The notes below the pieces were generated by a model that was given only the letters and a program-made list of their open reading frames with translations, was not told the DNA's origin and ran no database searches. From Cyanobacteria bacterium RUI128 (GTDB lineage Bacteria; Cyanobacteriota; Vampirovibrionia; Gastranaerophilales; Gastranaerophilaceae), in NCBI GenBank assembly GCA_024695725.1, contig JAILHQ010000006.1, positions 1 through 51,579 on the forward strand: a DNA stretch of 51,579 nt, given 5' to 3'. A program made the position numbers and the translations under genes. Of the stretch, positions 9,615-16,859 are shown in pieces. How positions within the stretch are numbered: position 1 is the first letter of the stretch; each line of letters opens with the position of its first letter.

Positions 9615-10371
9615 ATTTTGTGTATCCGAGCTTGTACATAACAACTCCGGCAGAAACAGAGAGGTTTAGTGATTCAACTTTTCCGCTCATCTCTATTGTT
9701 AAATTTTTGTTGGCAAAATTAATCAGTTCATCAGTGAGCCCGTCGGCTTCCGAACCGAACATTACAACTGTTTTATCAGAGGGTTTCCATTCGTTGAGCA
9801 TAACGCTGTTTTTAGTTTTTGGCAGTGTTGCAACGATTTCCCAAGTGTTAAAGATGTCTTTCAGAGCTTGAAGTTTATCAAGGTGAACAATATTGATTTT
9901 CCACAGGTTTCCGACTGCGGAACGTACACATTTTGGGTTGTACAAATCAACGGTGTTCCCGTACAAAACGACGGAATCTATCCCGAAGGCAGCTGCACTT
10001 CTGATAATTGTCCCGAGGTTTCCTGCATCTGATATGTTCTCAAGTAGTACGACTTTTTTTGAGTTTTTTAGTCTGTTAAGGTCATTTTCAGGTTGTATGC
10101 CGACAGCAACAATTTCAGGTGCGGAGTCGGTTGTGGAAATTTTCTTAAGAACGGCAGAGTTTGTTTTTATGATTTTATCTTTAATAAATCCGTAGTTATC
10201 TGCTTTTTTAGCTAATACGAAAACGTGTTCGATTTCAATTCCGGAGTCGTATGCCTCCTGAACACATTTACCCCCTTCAAGCAGGAATTTTCCGCTTTCG
10301 GTGCGATATTTCTTTTGTTGAAGTTTTACGGTTTCTTTGACCAGATTATTATTTATTGCCGTTATTTCCAC
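9613..10371 (-). CDS. SpoU/TrmH-family RNA 2'-O-methyltransferase
   Basis: The 252-aa SPOUT methyltransferase uses AdoMet to methylate ribose 2'-OH, probably in 23S rRNA or tRNA. An N-terminal substrate-binding domain (about residues 1-95) precedes the trefoil-knot catalytic domain. Its three motifs are visible: motif 1 NISDAGNLGTIIRSAAAFG (112-130, with N118 and R124), motif 2 MFGSEADGL (204-212) and motif 3 SLNLSVSAG (234-242, with N236). The start is GTG, overlapping the upstream peptidase stop by one base (TAGTG), which indicates translational coupling. Length and layout resemble RlmB/TsnR-type enzymes; the target nucleotide cannot be told. It contains one ATTTACCCCC element at 10266. Confidence 0.9.
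   Translation of the reverse strand: MEITAINNNLVKETVKLQQKKYRTESGKFLLEGGKCVQEAYDSGIEIEHVFVLAKKADNYGFIKDKIIKTNSAVLKKISTTDSAPEIVAVGIQPENDLNRLKNSKKVVLLENISDAGNLGTIIRSAAAFGIDSVVLYGNTVDLYNPKCVRSAVGNLWKINIVHLDKLQALKDIFNTWEIVATLPKTKNSVMLNEWKPSDKTVVMFGSEADGLTDELINFANKNLTIEMSGKVESLNLSVSAGVVMYKLGYTK
10266..10275 (-). repeat. ATTTACCCCC element inside the SpoU gene
   Basis: This is a single copy of the dispersed motif, in a frame encoding Gly-Gly-Lys-Cys at residues 33-36 of the methyltransferase. The family is variable here, so the sequence may be coincidental or an old insertion. Confidence 0.45.
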
Positions 10372-11933
10372 TATTTCACCTCAAATTCAGACAGCCATTT
10401 TTTCTCTGTTTCTGTCAGCATATCATAGTTTATAAGACTTTTTTCATAACACATATTTGTAAAAGATTTGATAACCCCGTTTTCTAAATAGCATGAGTTT
10501 TCAAGTCTTACTCCGAAGGTTTTTTCGTTGTAGAGTCCGGGTTCAATGGTAAAGCACATATTGTTCTTTATCGGAGTTTTTGCTATCTCGTTTTTGCTGA
10601 GATTAGGCGGTGCCTCGTGTACGCAGACTCCTATTCCGTGACCTAAACCGTGTGAAAAAGCGTAACCTTCTGCCTTGTTGTTTTCTAAATATTCTCTTGT
10701 AAGATTGTCTATATCAAAACCTGTTGTTTTGTTCTCTGTAACTTTGTAATTAAAGGCGTTAAGGAACATTTTTAAGACTGTCGTATAAACCCTTTTTTGT
10801 TCATCATTTGGGTTCCCTTTAACGAAAACTCTTGTTATATCGGTCGCAAGTCCGCCTTCATAGTAGGCTCCGCAGTCTATAAGTATAAGATCGCCCTCCT
10901 TCAGTATTTCATCTTTGGATGACTTCATATAGTGTGCAAGTGCCGAGTTTTGATTTCTTGCAACTATTGATTTAAAGCTGAGCGATTTTGCGCCGAAGAG
11001 TTTAAAATTTCTTTCAAGTTCTTTGTCGATATCGTATTCGGAGAGATTATCATTATTCATAATAAATTCTCTTGTTGCCGTAAGTGCCTTATCAGTCATC
11101 TTGAAACAGTATTTAAGATGCTCGATTTCGGCTTTGTTTTTAACAGCTTTCATTTGCTTTACGGGGGACTGACAGATAACAGGTTCTGTTATTTTTGAAA
11201 AATCGTGAGCGTTTATAGTTGTTTTATCTACCCTGACTTTTTCACATTTCACCTGTTCAAACTCTTTAAGCGGTTTAACCACAAACTCGGTATTTGCACT
11301 TATTAAAGCGTTTGTATAAAGGGTTGAACCGTTTTCTGTTATAAGCAGTTTTCCGTCAATTTTAACGGCATTTGTTTGTGAAAAATCACGCAGATTACAG
11401 AGGTAAGAAATTTCTTCCGAGTTTGTAAGCAAAACGGGTTTTTCAAGAGTTTTTATCTTGTCCGAAAAACTCAGTCCCGTGAGTGAAATCGGAAGTATGT
11501 CTGCTGTTGTTGTTTTTGAGGTGCTGACTTCTTCAAAAGGATCGTTGTCTAAAAGTCTTATCTTGACGTCAATAACTTTTAGTAATGCTTCAAGGTATTC
11601 AAGTCTTTTTTGTGAAACCTTTTTGGCAACGATGCCGATAGTTGAGCCCGGTGCAATATTTTCACAGATAGCATCATCTTGTTTTTGCCCTAGTTCAAGC
11701 TTAACTACGTGTACTTTGTTTTGGTCAACTTCCTGATCCGCCTGAGTGTGGTATCTTCCGTCAACAAAAAGCAGGGCTTTCCCGTCAGGACACAAGAGAG
11801 AATCCCCCGTATCTCCGGTAAAGCCCGTAAGCTTGTGACACGAGTTTTCCTCAATAGGAGCATATTCCAATAAAAACTCGTTTGTTGTGTTAACCAATAA
11901 GTAATCAATATTCAGTGACTTGAGGTTTATCAA
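10371..11933 (-). CDS. pepP: Xaa-Pro aminopeptidase (M24B, aminopeptidase P-like)
   Basis: The 520-aa cytosolic metallopeptidase removes N-terminal residues preceding proline. A creatinase-like N-terminal region (about 1-260) precedes the pita-bread catalytic domain. The five metal ligands are visible as D353, D365, H432, E464 and E478, in LILIDCGAYYEGGLATDITR, SHGLGHGIG, FTIEPGLY and GVRLEN. The start is TTG at 11933. An AAGGGG on the minus strand, itself part of an ATTTACCCCT repeat at 11937-11946, sits at suitable spacing. It lies 22 nt after ppiC and is coupled to spoU, so the three form one unit. The longer N-terminal half suggests the larger bacterial form. Confidence 0.92.
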   Translation of the reverse strand: MINLKSLNIDYLLVNTTNEFLLEYAPIEENSCHKLTGFTGDTGDSLLCPDGKALLFVDGRYHTQADQEVDQNKVHVVKLELGQKQDDAICENIAPGSTIGIVAKKVSQKRLEYLEALLKVIDVKIRLLDNDPFEEVSTSKTTTADILPISLTGLSFSDKIKTLEKPVLLTNSEEISYLCNLRDFSQTNAVKIDGKLLITENGSTLYTNALISANTEFVVKPLKEFEQVKCEKVRVDKTTINAHDFSKITEPVICQSPVKQMKAVKNKAEIEHLKYCFKMTDKALTATREFIMNNDNLSEYDIDKELERNFKLFGAKSLSFKSIVARNQNSALAHYMKSSKDEILKEGDLILIDCGAYYEGGLATDITRVFVKGNPNDEQKRVYTTVLKMFLNAFNYKVTENKTTGFDIDNLTREYLENNKAEGYAFSHGLGHGIGVCVHEAPPNLSKNEIAKTPIKNNMCFTIEPGLYNEKTFGVRLENSCYLENGVIKSFTNMCYEKSLINYDMLTETEKKWLSEFEVK

Positions 11934-11936
11934 ATT

Positions 11937-11946
11937 ATTTACCCCT
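11937..11946 (-). repeat. ATTTACCCCT element acting as ribosome-binding region of pepP
   Basis: On the minus strand this reads AGGGGTAAAT, and its G-run is the only plausible Shine-Dalgarno sequence for the TTG start of the peptidase. It is a copy of the dispersed 9-mer. Confidence 0.6.
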
Positions 11947-11955
11947 TCTTAACCA

Positions 11956-12240
11956 CTAAACTTCTTTTTTGTCTGTTAACTTGATTAAGTGCCATCCGAA
12001 TTGGGTTTCAACAGGTGCTGAAATCTGGCCTACTTCAAGAGCGAAGGCTGCATCTTCAAACGGTTTAACCATCATACCTCTGCCGAAGAAACGGAGGTCT
12101 CCGCCATCTCTTTTAGAAGGGCATAGAGAATATTCTTGTGCAAGCTCGCCAAAATCTGCACCTTCGTTCAGTTTTGCCAATAAATCGTTAGCCTCATCTT
12201 CTGTTTTAACCAGGATATGACTAGCTCTAACTTTTTCCAT
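11956..12240 (-). CDS. ppiC: Parvulin-type peptidyl-prolyl isomerase (PpiC-like)
   Basis: This 94-aa single-domain parvulin catalyses cis/trans isomerisation of peptidyl-prolyl bonds. The whole rotamase domain is present: RASHILVK at the N terminus, the central block LAQEYSLCPSKRDGGDLRFFGRG and the C-terminal GWHLIKL. There is no signal peptide, so it is probably cytosolic like E. coli PpiC (93 aa). AAGGAG upstream on the minus strand (in ttctcctt at 12245-12252) supports the ATG at 12240. It is followed by the Xaa-Pro peptidase, a natural pairing of two proline-related activities. Confidence 0.93.
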   Translation of the reverse strand: MEKVRASHILVKTEDEANDLLAKLNEGADFGELAQEYSLCPSKRDGGDLRFFGRGMMVKPFEDAAFALEVGQISAPVETQFGWHLIKLTDKKEV

Positions 12241-12289
12241 TTTATGTTCTCCTTATAAATATAACATTCAGATTATACCATAAATCAGG

Positions 12290-13027
12290 CTATTCCACAT
12301 TTATAAACTTATGCACCTGCGGAATAAGTCTTGTCGGTTTATATTGTTTCACAAACTTTTCAAATATTTCCATCATGCACTCAGAACCAATAGCCGGTTT
12401 ATCCTCCTGCATTCTTGGCTGAAGAATAATTTCAAAATCATATTTTTTTGCAAAATCAACGGTTGTTTCAATTTCATCATCTGTTATGTTGTCATCAAAC
12501 ACTACTTTTGCAAAGCTGTTATTGTTAAGAACAGAGAAATATTTTTTGTTCTTGTTTCTGGTCGATTTTACGACATCAAAAAATTTCTTGTGCAGGTCGA
12601 AAGCATTTTCTATTCCAGAGCAACTCGGTAGTTTAATGTCAGCTGCGAGGATGTCTGTAAGCGGTAGAACAATTTTTGCATTATCATCTATAGTTGCATT
12701 TGTTTCGAGATAGTATCTGACGTTTAGCTTCGGCATAAATTCTTTAAGAAAATCTGCCCAAATAAGCGGTTCTCCGCCTGTGAGTGATATTGAATGCGTT
12801 GAATTGATATCAAAATTTGATTTCAGGTAATCAGCCAATTCATCAGGTGTAAATTCAAAAAATGTGTTTTTGTCGTTGATATTTGTCGGATAAAAATCCG
12901 TGTCGCAGTATGCGCAGGACAGGTTGCAGGCACAAAATCGGACAAATATCTGTTTGCAGCCAATAAACGGGCCTTCCCCCTGTATTGATGAAAATATTTC
13001 TTTTATTTTTGCTCTGTTCATTTCCAT
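12290..13027 (-). CDS. queE: 7-carboxy-7-deazaguanine synthase (radical SAM QueE)
   Basis: QueE makes 7-carboxy-7-deazaguanine from 6-carboxy-tetrahydropterin in the queuosine/preQ0 pathway. The 245-aa protein shows the QueE N-terminal signature SSIQGEGPFIGCKQIFVRF, a radical-SAM cluster motif C34-x3-C38-x2-C41 (CNLSCAYC), a Gly-rich SAM-binding SLTGGEPL and LETNAT. No queC, queD or queF lies nearby, so other steps must be encoded elsewhere. A TATAAT at 13049-13054 leaves only about 15 nt of untranslated leader, with no Shine-Dalgarno sequence. ppiC starts 49 nt downstream and may be cotranscribed. Confidence 0.92.
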   Translation of the reverse strand: MEMNRAKIKEIFSSIQGEGPFIGCKQIFVRFCACNLSCAYCDTDFYPTNINDKNTFFEFTPDELADYLKSNFDINSTHSISLTGGEPLIWADFLKEFMPKLNVRYYLETNATIDDNAKIVLPLTDILAADIKLPSCSGIENAFDLHKKFFDVVKSTRNKNKKYFSVLNNNSFAKVVFDDNITDDEIETTVDFAKKYDFEIILQPRMQEDKPAIGSECMMEIFEKFVKQYKPTRLIPQVHKFINVE

Positions 13028-13048
13028 ACGTATATGTTATCACGACAG

Positions 13049-13078
13049 ATTATATTGGTGCAAATATTTTTTCTGCAA
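13049..13078 (-). promoter_or_regulatory. Probable queE promoter
   Basis: On the minus strand a -35-like TTGCAG (13073-13078) is separated by 18 bp from a perfect -10 TATAAT (13049-13054). Transcription would start near 13042. The -35 match is weak (3 of 6). Confidence 0.5.
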
Positions 13079-13084
13079 TCGTTG

Positions 13085-13116
13085 TTAAGATTACTTTACA
13101 AAATAGCAATAATTTT
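13085..13116 (+). promoter_or_regulatory. Upstream element shared with the EF-hand gene
   Basis: The block holds TTTACAAA at 13095-13102, a degenerate copy 10 bp upstream, and AGCAAT then ATTTTG downstream. A closely similar block is at 20071-20105. Both lie about 65-70 nt before the start of a small unknown plus-strand gene. Confidence 0.4.
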
Positions 13117-13171
13117 GCCCAAAAATACTTTTATAAGTATGTGACAGTGTGTTTATGTAGGAGATTTTACT

Positions 13172-13798
13172 ATGTGTGATCCGGTTTCCCTTTCAAATCA
13201 AATGGTACAGCAAACGAATAATCAGTTGATGATTCAAAATCACATTGATACTCATAACAGATTTGTTCAGCAGCAGCAAGATCTTGTTAATCAACAACTT
13301 TTGTTAAACAACGTTATCAGACCAAAACCGAGAATTAATCCACTGGCATTGATTAGTGATAATGTAAAAACTGCATTTGTAAAAAAGGTAAATCCGGAAA
13401 AGGATACAGTAGATTTTAGTAATGCTCCAAAAGAAAAGAGAATTCCGGGTATTAACTGTCCTGGTATTCACAGAGGCCCGGATGGTGTAATTGACGGAAT
13501 GATTGGTGGAAGAACCGATGATGGCGGTTTTATCTTCGTAGATCTGGTTGATCCGCATATCGGCGGAATGAAACCTGACGGAACCTTGTGGGATGGTGTC
13601 CGTGTTGGACCAAAACCTGGTAAGAGAATTCCGGGTATTAACTGTCCGGGGATCCACAGAGACCCTGACGGAAAAATCGACGGAATAATCGGCGGAAGAA
13701 CAGATGATGGTGGTTTTATCTTCGCTGATCCGGTTGATCCTCGCACAGGCGGAATGAAGCCTGACGGTACTTTGTGGGATGGTGTAAAACTCAACTAA
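13172..13798 (+). CDS. Unknown protein with two near-identical 55-residue repeats
   Basis: I do not recognise this 208-aa protein. AGGAG at 13159-13163 supports ATG 13172. Residues 1-50 are Gln- and Asn-rich and probably helical or disordered. From residue 89 come two copies of a repeat beginning KRIPGINCPGIHR and ending KPDGTLWDGV, offset by 62 residues (186 nt). Each has one Cys and one His in NCPGIH and many Asp and Gly residues (PDGxIDG, GGRTDDGGF), suggesting a small metal-binding or beta-hairpin module. There is no signal peptide or membrane span. The DNA of the copies is also similar, so the duplication is fairly recent or under strong selection. A terminator follows directly. Confidence 0.82.
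   Translation: MCDPVSLSNQMVQQTNNQLMIQNHIDTHNRFVQQQQDLVNQQLLLNNVIRPKPRINPLALISDNVKTAFVKKVNPEKDTVDFSNAPKEKRIPGINCPGIHRGPDGVIDGMIGGRTDDGGFIFVDLVDPHIGGMKPDGTLWDGVRVGPKPGKRIPGINCPGIHRDPDGKIDGIIGGRTDDGGFIFADPVDPRTGGMKPDGTLWDGVKLN
13436..13786 (+). repeat. Tandem in-frame duplication (2 x 165 nt, period 186 nt)
   Basis: Copy 1 is 13436-13600 and copy 2 is 13622-13786, with a 21-nt spacer encoding a Gly/Pro/Lys linker. About nine protein positions differ between the copies. Confidence 0.9.
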
Positions 13799-13813
13799 TA
13801 ATTTGTTTCATAT

Positions 13814-13849
13814 AAAAAAGAGTTGTTTTTTATAAACAACTCTTTTTTT
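13814..13849. terminator. Bidirectional terminator between convergent genes
   Basis: A 15-bp stem (13814-13828 with 13834-13848) encloses a 5-nt loop and is flanked by A-rich and T-rich tracts. The stop codon of the minus-strand dnaJ-like gene (13848-13850) lies at the end of the T tract, so one element serves both directions. Confidence 0.92.
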
Positions 13850-15014
13850 ATTTTTTATTCTCTCGAACGGTTCTTTTAGCAACCATTTTGAGCTTTTCAT
13901 AGAGCCCGATTTCTTCTTCTGAAAGATTTTTTGGAATATCAATAACAACGGTTACGATAAGGTCGCCTTTTTTGCCGTCTTTTTCAAGTCCCTGTCCGGC
14001 AATTCTGTACTTTTGCCCGTTATAGGTGTTTGGCATAAGTTTCATTCTGATATTTTCGCTGTTCATTTCAAAGGTAATGTATCCGCCTAAAACAGCTTCA
14101 TAAGGCGCTATCGGGATAGTTCTTAAAATATTGAGCCCGTCATATTGAACATCTGCATTATTCTCTATTTTCACAATGAGATAAAGATTTCCTCTTTTAC
14201 CCCCGTTAAAGCCTTTGTTTCCCTCGCCTTCGACTCTGATTTTACTGTTGTTTTTCACCTGAGCAGGTATTTTTACTGTCAGTTTTTTATACTTTGATTT
14301 TTCTCCGGCTCCGTTGCAGGAAGGGCAGAGTGAGCCGTTTATGAATTTGCGTCCGCGGCACTTTTCACAGGTTTCCATGTGCAGAATATTTACTATTCTT
14401 TCCGTACCGTTTATTGCTTCGGCAACTGATAGTGTTACTTCTGTCGTAATATCTTTTCCGTCAACCTTTGGCGGGGTGTATTTTTTCTGTTTCTGCTTAT
14501 TTCCGAGCAGATTTTGTATAAATTTTGTGAAAATGTTTTGATAGTGACTTGCCTTAGCCTGTTCTCTCATTTTAGAGAAGGTATTTTCTTTCTTTTGTTT
14601 AGGGGATTCTTCTCTGTTTTCATTCTTCTTTTCTCTGTTTTTATTCTCGTTTTGGGTATTTTTATTAGAACTTCCCTTATCTTTGCCTGAACTTACATTA
14701 TCATTCTTTTCCTGTTTCTTCTCTTTTCCGGGTTCTTCTTTGCCCCTTGCATTTACCCCTTCATTTACCCCTTCATTTACCCCCTCGGCGTAGTCGTAGA
14801 GGCGGTTAATAGAGTCGTATTGTTCACGTTTTTGAGGGCTGGACAGGGTTTCGTAAGCCTCAGTAATTTCTTTAAATCTTTCAATATTCTCGGGTGAATT
14901 ACCTACAATATCGGGGTGGCATTTATGCACAAGACGTCTGTAGGCTTTTTTGATATCCTCAGTTGTCGCATTTTTAGGTATTCCAAGTATATTGTAATAA
15001 TTTTTTCTTTTCAT
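13848..15014 (-). CDS. DnaJ-like co-chaperone with reduced zinc module
   Basis: The 388-aa Hsp40-type protein should stimulate DnaK ATPase. The J domain (residues 4-70) has HPD at 33-35. Next is a low-complexity linker (about 78-150) opening with three GVN units, encoded by three ATTTACCCCY repeats, then Lys/Glu/Asn-rich sequence. The C-terminal substrate domains (about 188-380) are DnaJ-like. The zinc region keeps only two CxxC pairs (C216/C219 and C230/C233) instead of the usual four. It is therefore between type I and type II DnaJ and probably not the main housekeeping DnaJ. It is last in a six-gene operon, 2 nt after the pentapeptide gene. Confidence 0.88.
   Translation of the reverse strand: MKRKNYYNILGIPKNATTEDIKKAYRRLVHKCHPDIVGNSPENIERFKEITEAYETLSSPQKREQYDSINRLYDYAEGVNEGVNEGVNARGKEEPGKEKKQEKNDNVSSGKDKGSSNKNTQNENKNREKKNENREESPKQKKENTFSKMREQAKASHYQNIFTKFIQNLLGNKQKQKKYTPPKVDGKDITTEVTLSVAEAINGTERIVNILHMETCEKCRGRKFINGSLCPSCNGAGEKSKYKKLTVKIPAQVKNNSKIRVEGEGNKGFNGGKRGNLYLIVKIENNADVQYDGLNILRTIPIAPYEAVLGGYITFEMNSENIRMKLMPNTYNGQKYRIAGQGLEKDGKKGDLIVTVVIDIPKNLSEEEIGLYEKLKMVAKRTVRENKK
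14751..14784 (-). repeat. Three tandem ATTTACCCCY elements encoding the GVN linker
   Basis: Copies lie at 14751, 14763 and 14775 with an exact 12-bp period. Read on the coding strand they encode GVN-E-GVN-E-GVN in the DnaJ linker. Confidence 0.85.
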
Positions 15015-15016
15015 TT

Positions 15017-15547
15017 TTAGTAATCGGAAACTTCGTTATCTTCTTCATCCTGAAGTGATGACAGGTCAGATGAATACATTCCGTCAAAGTTATCCGGAAG
15101 CATATCATTATCAGGCCAAATCGTACCGTCATCAAAACGGCAGGCATTCAGGTTAAAACTTGTTGAAAGATCAGAGCCGGATAAGTCTGATTCCTGGAAG
15201 ACGGAGCCTGCCATATCTGCTTCATTAAAATTACAATAATCAAGTACGGCATAGCTGAAATCTGTTCCGTTTAATACAGAATTAGAAAAATCACATTCGG
15301 TTAAGGTTGATCTAGTGAAATCTGCAGAAGTTAAGTCACATTCAATAAACTGTACGTTTACGAGTTGTGAATCAGAAAAAGATGAAGATGTAAAATCAAT
15401 ATTTTTAAAGGTAATATCTCTGATTTCCGATGCGGATAAATCCACCTCGCTCATATCAATTCCTGTGTCAACGTTGTCGCACATAAATTCATTGAAAGCT
15501 TCGCTGTCATTAAGTATTAATTCTGATAATTCGTCTTTTGATTTCAT
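15017..15547 (-). CDS. Pentapeptide-repeat protein
   Basis: The 176-aa protein has roughly 15-18 tandem five-residue units of the A(D/N)Lxx type (examples CDLTS ADFTR, ADMAG SVFQE SDLSG SDLST), about residues 32-132. These fold as a right-handed quadrilateral beta-helix. Such proteins are especially abundant in cyanobacteria and most have no known biochemical activity. The C terminus (from about 140) is very acidic. There is no signal peptide. It starts 1 nt after the upstream response regulator gene ends and 2 nt before dnaJ begins, so it is translated within one operon. A role as a scaffold or inhibitor in that operon is a guess. Confidence 0.88.
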   Translation of the reverse strand: MKSKDELSELILNDSEAFNEFMCDNVDTGIDMSEVDLSASEIRDITFKNIDFTSSSFSDSQLVNVQFIECDLTSADFTRSTLTECDFSNSVLNGTDFSYAVLDYCNFNEADMAGSVFQESDLSGSDLSTSFNLNACRFDDGTIWPDNDMLPDNFDGMYSSDLSSLQDEEDNEVSDY

Positions 15548-15548
15548 C

Positions 15549-16175
15549 TTAACCTACCATATTCATTTGTATTGCAAGCAACACAGCCTGCGTTCTGCTC
15601 TTAACTTTTAACTTTTTAAAGATTGCGCTGAGGTGTGTTTTAACAGTAACATCTCTCACGAATAGTTTTTCTGCAATTTCCTGATTTGTTTTGCCTTCGG
15701 CAACGAGGGTTAAAACCTCTCTTTCTCTTTCTGTCAGAGGTTCAACGTCGCCTTTAGGTTCAAACGCAACATCTTTTTTTGAGTTTCTTTCTTCCTGCCA
15801 TTTAGATCTTCTCAGAACAGCTTCAATTCTGGCAAGCAGGTTTGGCAGAATGAACGGTTTAACGACATAATCGTCTGCACCGTATTTGAGCCCTGAAACG
15901 ATTTTGTGTTCTTCGTTCACCGCAGTAACCATTATAACAGGAAGATACTTTGTATTTTCGTTTGTTTTGATAGCTTTAAGTGTATCCCAGCCGTCCATTT
16001 GCGGCATCATTACATCCAAAAGTACCAAATCTATGTTATTGTTGTTTTCCTCAAGTTTTTTCAGTGCATCAACACCGTTGGTAACAACTTCAACGGTATA
16101 ACCGTATAAGGGAAGTGCTTCACTTAAATATTTTGGATTATCATCAACTATAAGTATTTTCGCAAATTCTTCCAT
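15549..16175 (-). CDS. NarL/LuxR-type response regulator 1
   Basis: The 208-aa DNA-binding response regulator has a receiver domain (about 6-122) with acidic D11/D12, phospho-acceptor D54 ([11 protein letters not shown]), T84 and K106. A short linker and a C-terminal LuxR helix-turn-helix follow (about 145-205; [26 protein letters not shown] and beyond). All receiver catalytic residues are intact, so phosphorylation should be functional. No histidine kinase gene is nearby. It sits 10 nt after the second regulator in the six-gene minus-strand operon. The receiver resembles those of two-domain cyanobacterial regulators; the target genes are unknown. Confidence 0.93.
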   Translation of the reverse strand: MEEFAKILIVDDNPKYLSEALPLYGYTVEVVTNGVDALKKLEENNNNIDLVLLDVMMPQMDGWDTLKAIKTNENTKYLPVIMVTAVNEEHKIVSGLKYGADDYVVKPFILPNLLARIEAVLRRSKWQEERNSKKDVAFEPKGDVEPLTEREREVLTLVAEGKTNQEIAEKLFVRDVTVKTHLSAIFKKLKVKSRTQAVLLAIQMNMVG

Positions 16176-16185
16176 TCAATCTTCC

Positions 16186-16848
16186 TTATACAATATGCTC
16201 TTTCAGTGCTTTTACTGCTGCCTGCAGTCTGTCATCGACCTCGAGTTTTTGCAGGATGCTTGCCACGTGAACTTTTGTTGTATTAACACTGACAAACAGT
16301 TGTTTTGCAATTTCGATATTATTACATCCTTCTGTAATAAGTTTCAAAATTTGTTGTTCCCTTGTTGTTAAATTATACTTATTATCAGAGTGGATATAAT
16401 CATTCATTTGGGTGGTTGTAACGGCACCCAGCACAATATTTGAAATACTCGGATCAAACCACGATGCGCCGTCAATAACTGAACTTACCACTTCGATTAA
16501 TCTTTTAAGGTTAATCTCTTTTGAACAGTATGCGCTCGCACCTGCTCTCAGGCTGTTCAGAACATCTTTTTTATCGTTGTGAGAGGTCAGCACTACAAAT
16601 TTTATATCAGGCTTAAGTTCTTTGATACTTTTTATTGCAGTAATACCATCGACTTCAGGAAGTCCTAAGTCCATAACGATAACGTCGATTTTATTGTTTT
16701 TAACTATTTCATATGCTTTTTCGGCAGAGCCGGCTTCGTAAATTCCGCCAATGAAATCAACATCACTAAAGGTAGTTTTAAGTCCGAACCTTGTCAGTTC
16801 GTGATCTTCAACTATTAAAATGTTACTTTTTAACTTTTCTGCGACCAT
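16186..16848 (-). CDS. NarL/LuxR-type response regulator 2
   Basis: The 220-aa regulator has a NarL-like receiver (about 9-125; E14/D15, phospho-acceptor D60 in MDLGLPEVDG, T88, K110). A linker (about 126-150) leads to a LuxR helix-turn-helix (about 155-215; LTTREQQILKLITEGCNNIEIAKQLF and beyond). It is clearly different from the neighbouring regulator in the receiver domain, so this is not a simple recent duplication. It begins 11 nt after the TPR gene and ends 10 nt before regulator 1. Two adjacent full-length regulators without a kinase suggest cross-talk with distant kinases or a shared sensor. Confidence 0.93.
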   Translation of the reverse strand: MVAEKLKSNILIVEDHELTRFGLKTTFSDVDFIGGIYEAGSAEKAYEIVKNNKIDVIVMDLGLPEVDGITAIKSIKELKPDIKFVVLTSHNDKKDVLNSLRAGASAYCSKEINLKRLIEVVSSVIDGASWFDPSISNIVLGAVTTTQMNDYIHSDNKYNLTTREQQILKLITEGCNNIEIAKQLFVSVNTTKVHVASILQKLEVDDRLQAAVKALKEHIV

Positions 16849-16859
16849 TTTTGTTTCCG

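Noticed and set aside
13304..13794. Two antisense open frames opposite the repeat protein
   Set aside because: They arise from the biased Gly/Asp/Pro codons of the repeats and repeat themselves for the same reason; there is no start signal.
14751..14784. Regularly spaced repeats as a CRISPR array
   Set aside because: The unit is 10 bp with 2-bp spacing, far too short, and it lies within a coding sequence.
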